This document shows, piece by piece, positions 1 to 11,516 of a stretch of 64,000 bases of DNA (the stretch's first letter is position 1; every line of letters starts with the position of its first letter). Both the position numbers and the translations under genes were made by a program. The DNA lies in the NCBI RefSeq assembly GCF_024323335.1, contig NC_066585.1, positions 531,106,582-531,170,581 of the forward strand, in the 5' to 3' direction. The notes beneath the pieces are model-generated. The model had not been told where the DNA came from, searched no databases, and saw only the letters and a program-made list of their open reading frames with translations. The stretch comes from Lathyrus oleraceus. Lineage: Eukaryota > Streptophyta > Magnoliopsida > Fabales > Fabaceae.

Positions 1-1003
1 GCCATTCTTGCAGAATTTGGGCACCATGATCAATAATCAAGAGTCCATACAACTTGGGACATCATTTGAAGTCAAGGTCTCAAGGAATTAGGGTTTGGAA
101 TTCATCAGAAGTGTGTCAGTCATCCAAAACCCTAGAAAAGTCAAACTTGGTCAACTGTGGATTTAATCAGTGACTTGATGGATGGATTTGATTTGAAGGA
201 GCTTATTTATGTCCCAATAGGCCTCATGTGTCATGGCAATCAACATCATTGAAAAATTTGAAGCCAATCAGAAAATTTCCCAAAATAGAAACTGGACCTG
301 TAATTTTAACTGCCAAAAATGGAAACTTCTTGATCCTCATATTGCATCATGATACAAGCTTCAAATGAATTTTTGCCCAACATGAAAGTTGAAGATCTTG
401 TTCTCCCATTTTCAAAAAGTCCAAGAACTCTCAAATCCCATGTATGGTTGTCAAGATATGATCAATTCAATTTCAAAATTTTATGAACTTCAACAAGCCA
501 TATCTCATGAACCATAAGGCCAAATTTGGTGGGGTTTTTTCCTACAAACCACATTTCATCTCCTCTTTCCAAAAATATAAATTTCATGAACCAAAACCTT
601 ACCAATCAAAATGGCATTTTTGGCCTTGACTTTATTCATTTCAAGTTTGACCCAAAGTTGACTTTTTGATTTATTGATTTTTTCTCACTTTGGCCAATTG
701 GGATGTGTTTAATATGTCGTTTGCAATTTGTCTAGAGCCCTAACTTGGCCAGAAGCATACACCTCCATGTGCATATGTGGAAATTGGCAATTTTGCAAAT
801 GGATTCATAAGAGCAAATCCTTGTTAGCAATTCATAAGCAGATGTCAAACAGCAGAAATGATGGTCATTTGCAGCCTGTTCAGGGCCCAATTCGTGCAAC
901 ACTACACCTCCATATCCACTCATGTGCAAAATTAGCAATATGGCATTTTGAGTTGATTTGAGTTAAACAAGTTTACCATTTCATTTAGCAAGGATAAACA
1001 GAA

Positions 1004-1010
1004 TATATAA
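1004..1010 (+). promoter_or_regulatory. Candidate TATA box of the Ogre-A LTR
   Basis: TATATAA occurs about 1.15 kb from the inferred LTR start. It is followed about 30 nt later by an AACCCTAG block that also follows the TATATA in the Ogre-C LTR. The equivalent position holds TATATA in the Ogre-B LTRs. This suggests the U3/R border. It is a motif-and-position call only. Confidence 0.4.
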
Positions 1011-3986
1011 GTTCATTTTCTGACATTTCAGAACCCTAGAATCACAACAGCCATAACAGAAAATACCCTCACTCTCTCATTTGGCATTTTTGCTCGATTG
1101 GAATTTTCTGCACAGAACTTCAAAACACCACGAGCCTTCTTCATCATTTCTTCATTTGAGCAACATTTGGAAGCTACTTGCAGCATCAAATCACACCTGT
1201 ACAGCCCCCTCCACGTTCTGTTTTCTTCAAGCCATAACAATGGTGAATCAAGTTTTGAAGGAATCCAGGAGTTGCTGAGCTAATCTACCTCAAGAATCCA
1301 TCACTATACACCATAAAGGGGATCTGTTTCGAGCTGGAAACATCCAAGCAGCCCTGTTTCACATTTTTCTTCAAAAAACAAGTAAGGTTTCGACTACCCC
1401 CATTTACTATGCCATGCTATGTTTTAGATAGCTCCTGACTTGCTGATTCTAATGAACTATGCCTTGCTTGAAATGATTATGATATGGCTGAAAAATTTGA
1501 GTTTACATGTTTATGTTCAAACTTGTTTTGGTTGATTTCTCTCTCATGAGCTCGAATTAATGATGATGATTGCTATATTATGCACGTGCTTGGTTTGCTG
1601 AATCATTTGATATGCTTGTTTTCATTTTCTGGGCATGCTTGTCCTTGATGATTTTGTTGAAGATGATGAATACCCTGTTGAAACCCTAGCTGCTTTCCAG
1701 AATTTTTCCACATCGTGTTTGGTTCTTTGTTGCATGCTGTTACAGGATTATTATTTGCCATGCTGTGTGATTAATGCTATTTGAAATTGTTGGATGGTGA
1801 TGCACATGAGTTTGAACAAATGCTGTTGTTGTTGAACAAAACCCTAGCCATTGCCCAGAATATGAATTTCGATTGGCTGTTGTTGTTGGTCTTCTCTGCG
1901 TGTTACTGTTCCATTGGTTTTAACCAATGAGAACATTTCCTTGCCTTTGCCTGAAGCTATGCGTTTTGATTAGTGATAGGCATATTTACAAGAATGCCAC
2001 GCGGTCAACCATGTTTGACCATTCATCCATGTTCTTTATTCATGTTTCATTCAATTTGTTACTCATCTTCAACAATTCATTTCTAATTCATTTCAACTCC
2101 AAAAATTATGGAATTTTTTGCATAATGATCACATGATTGTCTAGTTTTTTATCATTATTTTTACAGATTTTTTAGATCATTGGATTTTAATTGGCCTTAG
2201 GGTTTGTGTTATGTGACCAAAAGTTGTACACGTTGCCAAAACAATTGTGAAATAATGATGATGCATCCATTGGTTCTGAAATTTTTTGTGGAGAAACTAG
2301 ACACATTCACCTTTGTTTTGATGCAAAGATTGTGCATTTATCATATGTGGTGTGTGAGCTTTGATTTTTTGAAGTTAGGTGTTACATTTGGTGTCACACC
2401 ATGAATGTGCATTTTCCCAATTTTGGTTGACATGCTTCCTTACATCCAAATGACCCCAAATTTTGCATGATCCCTCCCTTACATGTCTAGTTCATGTGTG
2501 ATTTTTCCTGGATTTAATTGTGCAATTTTCCATTTGATTGTGAATTTTCTTCCCTGCCTAGTCAATGGTTGACTTTATATGATACATGTTGCCAAATCCT
2601 TTGGGAAATTCTCATACCATATTGTATGATCATGAAATTTCATATGTGGTAACTAGACATCTTGAGCTTTGCATTGGTGTTAATCTCATTCATTTCTCAT
2701 CTGTTTTCAATTTGATATGATTTTTTGAAGTTGACCCATGTTTGTTGACCTTCATTGTGCATGCTTAAATTTGGTTTGACTTCTTGATTTTCATTGACTG
2801 CCTTCCTCTCATCCAAATGCCATGAAATTTGACATGCTTACCATGTTAGATGTTAGGATTGAATGTGATTTATTTGATGATTTTTGAGATTGTTTGGGTT
2901 GACTTTTGATGCAAGTCATTCTGTTGACTTTTGTGTGCTTCCATTTGCCATGCCTTGCCTTCTTTTGCTTATGAGTTGATGATGATGCATGATGTGATTG
3001 TGAATCCAATTGAGATAGCTTCTTGAATGTTTGACCTTGACTTTGGTTGACTTTTCTTTGCTGTTTTGACCTTTTTCTTTCATCCTTGACCCTAGGCTAG
3101 TCCTAGTGGTCTTTTGAGCTTACAATTGAGTTTTTGTTTCAGGTTAAGCAACAATGCCTCAAAGATCATTCAAACTTGTTTGAACTTGATTGTTTATCAT
3201 GTGCTAACCTTTGTTTTGTAGGTGTAACTCATATGAGTTTGGCCTTGTGCTTTGGCACATCTGTTTACTGTTAACTGTTTGTTCCCTTTCTTTCTGATTT
3301 AATTGTGGAACTGTGAACTGATCTGTTTGACTTTTCTCAGGTACCCTTTAGTTGCTTTAGTTGCTTGCTTTGCTATTTAGCAATTGCTTTTGAGGTATAA
3401 TTACTCTCTCTGCATGTAGTCTGGAGACCCGGTCTGTTATTTGACCGGGCAAACTGTCTGAAGTCCTCCTTAAGAGGCCATGCTTGTGTGTGTTTAAAAT
3501 TGTCCCAAGCAGGAAAAGTCCTTCAAGTAAGGCAATTGGTGGAAGGTAGGGATATGCAATCTATCCCCTGCTATTCGGTGTGTCTTCTGTTTTGCTCACA
3601 CCACTGTGTTGATGCATTACAGATAAAAACCCAAGATCTTGTGCAATTGCACAGTTGAGTCAGTATCAAATGTGTAGAAAGGTTCCCATCTTCTGAACCC
3701 ACACATTCTTGTCAAATGCTCTCCCTGGCCAGGGATAGAAGCAATGAGGCACACCCCTCATCTCCTTTCATCTGCTTCACCTTGGCTCTCAATGTCAAGG
3801 TTAAGAGCACCTATTACCCAGTTCCAGAGGTTTGTTTGTTGAGGTTGATATGACCCCTCAACTAAAACCTAACCCTTGTGTGAGCCCCTTGTGTGTATAT
3901 AGTGTGTGCTACCTGTGCTTGTATGTTTGTTTGACTTGCTTCCTGTGCAAGTTAGGTTTAGTTTAGACTAATCCTTGTTTGCTTTC

Positions 3987-4215
3987 GCCCTCGTTGCGAT
4001 CCTTTCTCTCGCCCTCGTTGCGATCGAGCCTTTTCCTTTCTCTCGCCCTCGTTGCGATCGAGCCTTTTCCTTTCTCTCGCCCTCGTTGCGATCGAGCCTT
4101 TTCCTTTCTCTCGCCCTCGTTGCGATCGAGCCTTTTCCTTTCTCTCGCCCTCGTTGCGATTGAGCCTTTCCCTTTCTCTTGCCCTAGTTGCAATCGAGAC
4201 CTTTGTCCCTCCGTG
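3987..4215 (+). repeat. 34-bp tandem repeat in the Ogre-A LTR
   Basis: Units begin with GCCCTCGTTGCGATCGAG at 4011, 4045, 4079, 4113, 4147 and 4181, exactly 34 bp apart, with a partial unit at 3987. Two diverged units follow at about 4313-4380. The last units have C-to-T changes. The period is not a multiple of three, so the overlapping open frames here on both strands are by-products of the repeat. The Ogre-B and Ogre-C LTRs lack this array, so it arose in this lineage. Confidence 0.9.
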
Positions 4216-4664
4216 GCCGAACTACGGCAACTCTGATTCTCATGTCCAGATGAGATACGTAGGCACGAGACGCGATGTCTTGCCGAGTTTGACTAACCAC
4301 TAACATCTATTCCTTTTCTCTCACCCCTGTTGTGATTGAGATATCCCCTTTCTCTTGCCCTTGTTGCAATCGAGACTTTGCTTTTTCCTGTGTCTGTTCA
4401 GGATAGGTTGGCCCTTGTGCCATTTAGCTAGAAACCATAACTTAGGGTTGACTTTTGCATGACAACATCTAGGCTCGAGTCGTAGTCTCCCTAGAGTTGT
4501 GTCTCCCTCTGTTATCTGGTTAGGCTAGATCCTTTATCCCTGCGTAGGGGAACTACATCGCCCTGATCTTCATACCAGATGAAGTATGTAGGCAGGAGAT
4601 TGAGCTGATCTCTCCGGCGCCCTTTTTCTTTTCACCCTTTGTGTCTTAACCACCCTTGTGTGTG

Positions 4665-4875
4665 TTCTGGTTGGAGTCCGACGTAAGTCCAGCGATTGGC
4701 AGTTGGTTTCCTGTGCGTGTTTGTTGGTTCGGATGCTGATGTAAGTCCAGTGATTGGCATTCAGGCTCCACGTTTGCCTCTTTGTGTGCGTTTTGGTTCG
4801 GATGCTGATGTAAGTCCAGTGATTGGCATTCGGGCTCCACGTTTGCCTTTGTCTTGTTTTGTTTGTGTGCGTGTC
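4665..4875 (+). repeat. 58-69 bp LTR repeat shared by Ogre-A, B and C
   Basis: Three diverged units centred on GTAAGTCCAGTGATTGGC start at 4683, 4741 and 4810. The reverse complement occurs three times in the Ogre-B LTR (near 17101, 17170, 17230) and three times in the Ogre-C LTR (near 31507, 31576, 31634), with the same alternating spacing. The array is therefore ancestral to the three families and sits about 500-700 bp from the LTR end. Confidence 0.8.
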
Positions 4876-5140
4876 AGCCGAGCTACGAATGCTCTGATTC
4901 TTCTCTCGTCCGAGAAGATACGTATGCATAGGATGCGATATCCTAGCGAGCATGTGTCGTTTCCCCAGTCCGAACTACTTCGACTCTGATGTCTATGCCT
5001 GATAGACTAAGTAGGCCCAGGATACGATATCCTGCCGAGTCAGTTTCAGTCTTGTCTGTTTTCTTGTATCTCTTTCAGCCAGTGTGTGTGTGTTTGAGCA
5101 GTGTTTAGCAACCATTTTTCCTTCCTTTTGTGCGTGGATC

Positions 5141-5156
5141 CCGTCGAGTACGACGG
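5141..5156 (+). other. Conserved U5 hairpin, AGTA loop (Ogre-A)
   Basis: CCGTCG-AGTA-CGACGG forms a perfect 6-bp stem 187 nt before the LTR end. The same hairpin is at 16857-16872 (Ogre-B) and 31174-31189 (Ogre-C), with a base-pair-covarying version at 49535-49550 (Ogre-D). It lies next to the shared block GGGGTGCTAATACCTTCCC. It may act in the RNA leader, but that is inference. Confidence 0.65.
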
Positions 5157-7380
5157 ATGCGTAGGGGTGCTAATACCTTCCCTTCGCATAACCGACTCCC
5201 GAACCCATTCTCTTTGGTCGCGAGACCATGTTCTTTCCTAGGTTTACTTCGAGCGTTTCCTTTCCCTCTTTTGGGATAAATAACGCACGGTGGCGGCTCT
5301 GTTGTTTCTTTCTTTTCCCGCCGGTTTTTCGCGTAATGCGACAGCAACCAAACTCAATTTAATCAACTTGCATTATTCTCCTTAAAGCATTTGCATCTCA
5401 ACCTGAAACACAATTCAAAAGTGAGAAACAAGACCACTAGGACAAGCCTAGGGTCCAAAGGAGATGAAAAAATCAAAACAGCAAGTGAAAATGATCCAAA
5501 ATCACAATTAATCCATTTAGAAACAAATGCAATTGGTCCCATGCTCATATCATTCACCATTATCATTTCATGCACAAAATAGCATCAAACATGCAATTTG
5601 CAACTTCAAAAGACTAAACAGAAAGATCTCAATCAAATCAATATCAAAACAATTCAATAAATTCCACAAAAATTCAAGTCTAAACAGAACATATTCAATG
5701 AGTAGCATATAAAATTTCAGCTCATTTGGATTAATGGAAGTATGGAAATTAAATTCCTAAAGTTCAGACAAGTTCAAGCAAGCCAACACATGGTATCCAA
5801 ACAATCATCAACTTCCAATAATCATAAAACAGTGACAATTCATGATAAATGAATGGGATCAAAACCACAATGACCTATAATGTGTCTACAATCCACACGT
5901 CAAATTTCACACTCATACAATCAATGATCAGAATTTCACAAGCAAAATGGCAACATGTGTCACAAACAAATCACAAAATGACCAAACAGAGGAGAAAATT
6001 CCAATCAATTAGGAAATGCCATTAATAAATCCAGAAAAATTCACATGTTATCTCAACATACATATGCTCAATCATGCAAAAAATTGGCTCAATTCAACAT
6101 CCCTAAGCAAGGCAAATAAAATCATGAAGTTCATCAAGCTTGGTGTGACACAAATTGTCACACCTCTATTAAAAAATTCACATCTCATCAACCAGGGATC
6201 CAAAATTTACAAACTCTACATCAAAATCACCATCAAAGTGTCCAGAATATGCACAAAATATTTCATCCATTTCTTTGAAAGCATCATCATTTTATGAAAG
6301 ATATGGCAAAGCATGTACCAATGTGACACTACCAAGCAAACCCTAGGCATTTTAATTTATTACACGTGCACAAAAATCACAAAAATCATGATTAAATTCT
6401 ACACATTATAAGGAGCATGGTGAAAAAAACCTCACAAATTTTGGACAAAGGATGAATTATTTATGAATTTTCTAAGGATCATGTAATCAAAAATGGAATT
6501 GAAATGACAAAAGAAAAAGAAATGAGAAATCAAATGGAATAATGGCAAAACTGTAATATTTAAATGCAAGCACAAAACGGCGCCGTTTCAATTAGAAGCC
6601 ATGGCGCGTTCCTATTGGCTCTGAGGCGCGCCAAACACTTATTCAAATCAGGAAATGGAAATTATCGATCAAACATGCTTTTGAACACGTTCTTGAACAA
6701 GAACCATTCCAGAAAATCCAGAAAATGGTGATGAACATTTCTTCACCAAAATGAGCAAACTCTATATCATTAGAACCGTCCTTCAACAAGGATCAAGGAT
6801 ATGTAATCAATTTAACCTAACTCTAAGCATAGCAACAGGATCGAACGATTTAAGTTTGCACATGAAAACTTCAAAGCACGATTTCTCACACTACACTCAA
6901 CCAAATCACAAACCACAAGCATCATGTTACTCTACGTTGAAAGACCTTCACAAGCCATATGATAGTTTACTCAATTAAGGTATTCGAAAAAATACCTTAT
7001 GGATGAAGCAACTGTTGATCTTGATGTTTCCACGTGTGCAAAGGTGAAACAGATGGAGATTGTTGATGAGGAAGGTGAATGGAGAAGCTAGCTTAACTCG
7101 ATGATGCTCCAAATGCTTGAATCTTCACTTTGCCATTGATGACCTTGCTTTGGACAGTCGTGATTCTTGAAGTTTTGCCAAGATTTCGATCCAAACAGTT
7201 CTTCCTCAAGGTTTATGGAGAGTGAATCCAACAAGAATCATCCAAATTGATGAAGAATTGGTGAAGAAATGTTGAAAAATGTGTGTGTAGATTTTGGAGA
7301 ATTTGAGAGAATTTGATGAAAAAGTTTGTTGCAATCTTGGAGAATGTGATTGTGATCACCAATTCTGTTATGATTAACAA

Positions 7381-7386
7381 TATATA
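7381..7386 (-). promoter_or_regulatory. Candidate TATA box of the Ogre-B 3' LTR
   Basis: TATATA lies about 1.26 kb from the LTR start on the minus strand. It is identical in the 5' LTR at 20353-20358 and positionally equivalent to TATATA in the Ogre-C LTR. Confidence 0.35.
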
Positions 7387-8280
7387 CCATCTCCTTAATC
7401 CATCTCTTAATCATAATTAACAAAATTGGATGAATTAGTGTTAATGTGATTTTAAGTGAAAGTCCAAAAATGACCTTTTCAAATTGGCAATGTAACAGTA
7501 CCATGACAGTTCCAACAAGTCATATTTGCTATTTGGAGTGTGTTGGAAGTGGTTTCATATGCATAGGCCTTGTAAATCTCAAATTCACATGTTCACACCA
7601 AAAATTCAAAAGAAGTCACTTGAAAAATGACTTTTTGCCTTGACCATTTTTGATGAATTTTGATTATGCATCATGAAAGTACATGTGAAATGGGGTTTGC
7701 TCAAAGAAAGATCATCCATTTTGGACATTCCATGTGAAAGTTATGCCACTTTGAATTTAAGCATTTTTGGAAAATGATTGGACCATATCTTGTCAACCAT
7801 ACATGGGAATTTCAAGTTCTTGGACTTTTTGGAAAGGTGAGAGCAAGATCTACAACTTTCATGTTGAACAAAATTTCATTTGAAGCATTTTTGGACATAT
7901 AATTTTGTGGTGAAAAACTTTCCATTTTTGGAAACTTCCATTACAAGTCACTTTCTATTTTTGGCAACTTTTTGTCTGACTTTATTTTCTTCATTCTTGA
8001 TGTTTGAAATGTCAAATGAAACTTGTTTAGACATGAATGAAGTGTATCCAACTCTCTCCCACCTCCAAATCCATCAAATCAAGCACAATTGACCACAGTT
8101 GACTTTTTTGATTGATAGATGAATTTGGCTATGCACTGATCAAGTTGAGCCTCAAACTCCTGATGAAATGGCTCAATGATGAACCCCTAGCTTCCATAAG
8201 CTCAAAATAATCACATTATGATCCCCATATCCATTGTAGACCCCATCTCCTTGCCATGCCCTGATTGGCCCAATACAACT

Positions 8281-8313
8281 GATTAGGGTTGACCAGTGGT
8301 CAAAACCCTAATC
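8281..8313. promoter_or_regulatory. Inverted repeat containing paired W-boxes (3' LTR)
   Basis: GATTAGGGTTGACCA and its inverse TGGTCAAAACCCTAATC form a 15-bp stem with a 2-nt bulge. Each arm holds a TTGAC core, the site bound by WRKY factors. The identical structure is in the 5' LTR at 21253-21285. Further TTGAC copies lie nearby (8088-8106). A role in stress-linked LTR expression is inference. Confidence 0.45.
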
Positions 8314-8642
8314 TCAAGGTATCTGATCAATCACTTGAATCCTCTGGATGATATCAAGACCATGACGATGATGATGTACCATTACAACCAAGATGAAGAT
8401 CAATCTCCTTGAGAACCATGAAACCCTAATTTGACACACCAACCTTCAGATGATTAGTGATCCAGTCCAATGAAACCCTAGGCTTGCATCTCCAACCTCT
8501 TATCTTCTGACCAAGACCTAGGAGGATGATTTGCACAATGTAACCACATGATATGCAAATATGCTATGCCTAATGACTTAAGAAATGCAATGCAATATGT
8601 TAGCTAGTCCCAAGAGAGGAGGCCAAATTTTGAGGTGTTACA

Positions 8643-8655
8643 GCTGCCCCTATTC
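8643..8655 (-). other. Polypurine tract of Ogre-B
   Basis: On the minus strand the bases just before the 3' LTR read GAATAGGGGCAGC, a purine-rich tract placed where plus-strand DNA synthesis would be primed. Ogre-D has the nearly identical TAAATAGGGGCAG at 36690-36702. Confidence 0.75.
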
Positions 8656-9149
8656 AATCCACTGTGAACCTGTCGATATGAATAGCCTCGGCTTTCAGAT
8701 GATCAGGATGAAGAGTGATTGAATACCAAGAACAGACGAACAATTTGCACTCTGATGGGAAAATAATTAACAATGCCTGTCAGAATCGGCGAAGAAACAC
8801 AATCTCGAAACAAGAACCCGTCTGGAACGGAGAAAGTCGGCCTGATCACCGAAACAGAAACGTCGACCTGGATACCAAAATAAATGGTAACGCAGGGATA
8901 ACCATGGCCTGAACACCACATCCGCTGGGGATTATCATCTCTTTTCTTGTGCTTTTCTTGAACCCCGAAGATTTCTTTCGCGCAAATGATCCCAGATCAC
9001 TGCATTTGAACCCCGACATCTTGTTTCCTTGTGATAATTCCGCTGGCAACGTCGGAAATAACACCAATCACCACTCTGAGGGCGACATACCAGAGGGTAA
9101 ACCTTCAACCAGGCACTGACTGATGACTGGGAAGAAACTCGATGCTTAC

Positions 9150-9655
9150 TGGACATCGAACGATGATGTTTACAGGCATCAAACAATGATGTTTACAAGA
9201 CATCGAACAAGGATGTTTTACAGGATATCGAAGAATGATGTTTTACAGGACATCGAAGAATGATCGACCAGACACTTACTGATGACTGGGAATAAACTCG
9301 ACGTTTACTGGACATCGAACGATGATGTTTACCAGACACCAAATAATGATGTTTACAGGCACCAAAGAAAGCTCGACCAGACACTAAATAATGACTGGGA
9401 GAAAACGCGACGTTTACTGGACATCGAACAATGATGTTTACAAGACACCAAACAATGATGTTTACAAGACATCGAACAATGATGTTTACAGGCATCAAAC
9501 AATGATGTTTACAGGCATCAAACAATGATGTTTACAGGACATCGAACAATGATGTTTACAAGACACCAAACAATGATGTTTACAAGACATCGAACAATGA
9601 TGTTTACAGGCATCAAACAATGATGTTTACAGGCATCAAAGAAAACTCGATCAGA
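9150..9655 (-). repeat. 23-24 bp tandem repeat in the Ogre-B 3' UTR
   Basis: About 18 units resemble ATCGAACAATGATGTTTACA followed by AG, GG or GGC. They come in 23-nt and 24-nt versions (GGCATCAAA versus GGACATCGAA). They are interrupted near 9260-9300 and 9360-9420 by a longer unit with GACTGGGAATAAACTCGACG. There are no spacers between units, so this is not a CRISPR array. The frame at 9193-9525 is a translation of the repeat and not a gene. Confidence 0.85.
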
Positions 9656-10139
9656 CAGGGATCGACATGACACTTACTGGTATCGCAAGGACAACATCCA
9701 CATATGTCAAAACCAGGCAGACGCTTGCCGGGGAATAACTGGGAAATACTGCTGCTCCAAAATCACGATGCTGAACTCCTCAGAGTGACACCTTCCAACT
9801 TCTGTCGAAACCAAATCTCAAACGGTAACCACGGCTTGAGTCGCGCTGATCGCGTAACATTTCCATCTCTGTCCGAAGGAAAAGTTTCCTCCAGCATCGC
9901 ACTACTGGGGAATATTGCTGATCTGACATTATGATGCTAAACCCATCAGAGTAACATCTTCCAACTTCTGTCGAAACCAAATCTCAAACGATATCCACAG
10001 CTTGAGACTATCCTATGCTTGCAATGATGCATGACTTTTTCTGCGTAATGCTCCATAATTATGGAAATGCTACGCGATTTATTATGCAATATGCTATGCT
10101 TATTCTACATGATGAATGCATAAAAAAGTACCTCCCTCA

Positions 10140-10560
10140 AGGGACTCTTCTGGGGAGCTCGAGACACTTTGCTGAGGAACTCGCCAACACTCCAATTCCA
10201 ACCTGCTGGGGAATATCGCTGCTGCTGGGAAAAGGCAACCCTTGCTGGGGAAAACCTCCTTTGCACCCAATCCGCCTGGGAAATTGCTGGGGATAAGAAC
10301 CACCAACACTCTGTGGGGATACAACAGTCTTTGACTTGCTGGGGATATTAATCCCGACTCTGCTTGAGGAACCACTGCACACAGATACTTCCGCTGGGGA
10401 AATAGCAACCTTCAGGCCTGGCGACTGGGGAAAGCATCGATCTGAAGCCTGCTGGGGATAACCATCTTGACCCTGCTAGGAAGACCTTGAATCTGCTGGG
10501 GGGTTGGTCCTCCTGACTCTGCTTGGGGATATACATCCCGACTCGTCTGGACCTTTTCTG
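10140..10560 (-). repeat. Primer-site-complementary repeat cluster
   Basis: The plus strand repeats TGCTGGGGA exactly at 10204, 10243, 10285, 10337 and 10450, with many near copies (10147, 10393, 10424, 10493). Longer versions GACTCTGCTTGGGGA and GACTCTGCTTGAGGA occur near 10514 and 10355. The element RNA is the minus strand, so it carries TCCCCAGCA-type words complementary to its own primer-binding site TGGCGACTCTGCTGGGGA. A role in RNA folding or priming is inference; chance enrichment from a GC-rich satellite is the alternative. Confidence 0.6.
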
Positions 10561-11318
10561 CTCCATCATCTTGTATTCCCAACCGCTCCGTACTCGACGG
10601 AAAGCGAACTCCTGGGACTTACACAAACTTTTCAATTTTCCGACTTTGAAGAGTCTTCTTGATTAATTCCAAGGATCGTCGTACGCCCTCGCCTTTTCAC
10701 CATTTCTCCATTCATTCGTCCCTGATTGGACTCCATGGGGATTTCTTTTGTCAAAGCTTCCACATCACAACCTGCAAGTGAGTGAAAATACCTAACAGTT
10801 CCTGCAAAAGAGATCGTTAGATAAAACCGTGCCCCAGGCGTGTCAAGATTTCAACACTTGGGCCACTCAACCTTCCGGATAAGATTTCAAGCTTTCAATC
10901 TTATAAACATGCATTGGAAGGGACCTGTATGTCTTAAAATGCAAAGATTCTTTATCAAAAATATTTGGATGTTTTCGCAATCAAAGCGGTAATGAAAAAC
11001 AAAAACAAAATTATTTGACTGAATATGCATTTTATTGATTGGAAATGTGTGGCTCCAACTGAGCAATACAAAGGAAGCAATTCCTGAAAAGTGGTAATTG
11101 CGCACAAAAGGAAAAATCTATCCTAATGGCAATGTGAAACCCGTGATCTCATCGAGTTCCAACTCGGTTACACCCCACATGTCCTCAGACTCTCCGTGCT
11201 TCTGCCTCCTGAACAAAACGATTCCAACTGATCCCTACCGGGTATTATCCATGATGCTTTAACTAAAGCACAAACGATCATGCCAGACGCAATTGTCCGT
11301 TTCAATCCCTCTTTTGCC

Positions 11319-11507
11319 TGGACCGCCCTTTCGGGTTTTCAGTCCACCGGGATGCCCCTTTTTGCCCAAGTCGCCTTTTCAGGTTTTCGACTTGCCGGGT
11401 GTACAGTTTTTCTTTTTATCCCTAATTTTTGCCCGAACCTTTCTTTCTGTTTTTTGGTTCGCCGGGATGCCCATTTTTGCCTGGACTATTTTATTCTTTT
11501 CGTCCAG
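11319..11507 (-). other. Array of four hairpins after the Ogre-B integrase stop
   Basis: Four inverted repeats at 11319-11346, 11368-11393, 11434-11461 and 11481-11507 have outer stems TGGAC/GTCCA, AAGTC/GACTT, CGAACC/GGTTCG and CTGGAC/GTCCAG. The first two also contain an inner stem with a GAAA loop in sense orientation (CCC-GAAA-GGG and CCT-GAAA-AGG). The stem sequence changes between units while pairing is kept. The array begins 10 nt after the stop codon. Ogre-D has the same at 39747-39825. Function unknown. Confidence 0.7.
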
Positions 11508-11516
11508 CGGGTCTCT

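Larger units (their letters stand above)
1..5343 (+). mobile_element. Ogre-A LTR (3' LTR or solo LTR), first ~150 bp missing
   Basis: This is a plus-strand Ogre LTR. Its last ~200 bases match, in reverse, the ends of the LTRs at 16669 and 30991, including the terminal GCGTAATGCGACA. Its first part (350-490) matches the block about 510 bp inside the Ogre-C LTR, so the true start lies about 150 bp left of the window. The LTR is followed by sequence from the middle of the Ogre-B LTR and not by a primer site. It must therefore be a 3' LTR or a solo LTR that interrupts Ogre-B. The predicted 5-bp target duplication is GCAAC (5344-5348), whose partner would lie left of the window. No protein-coding gene is supported inside it. 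Confidence 0.85.
5344..8642 (-). mobile_element. Ogre-B 3' LTR, truncated by Ogre-A
   Basis: Read on the minus strand it begins TGTAACACCTCAAAATTT at 8642 and runs to 5344, where Ogre-A cuts it. It aligns base for base with 18313-21614. The missing part corresponds to 16669-18312 of the 5' LTR (about 1.64 kb) and should lie beyond the left end of Ogre-A. It contains no real gene. Small open frames such as 7238-7504 and 7880-8092 occur identically in both LTRs. Confidence 0.9.
8656..11316 (-). other. Long 3' untranslated region of Ogre-B
   Basis: About 2.7 kb lies between the hairpin array that follows the integrase stop codon and the polypurine tract. I see no coding potential beyond chance frames. 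It holds a 23-24 bp tandem repeat (9150-9655), many copies of a primer-site-like word (8931, 10140-10560), and about 700 bp (10580-11280) without recognisable content. Long, fast-changing 3' regions with tandem repeats are known for Tat/Ogre elements and have been linked to satellite birth. Confidence 0.7.

Noticed and set aside
3963..4303. Several overlapping open frames of 60-85 aa on both strands
   Set aside because: They are the translation of a stop-free 34-bp tandem repeat and are not shared with the other LTRs.
4570..4989. Open frames of 97-127 aa
   Set aside because: They lie in the 58-69 bp LTR repeat; similar frames appear in the other LTRs (16947-17351, 31322-31613) with low-complexity content.
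9150..9655. CRISPR-like regular repeats
   Set aside because: Units are directly tandem with no unique spacers, in a plant retrotransposon 3' UTR.
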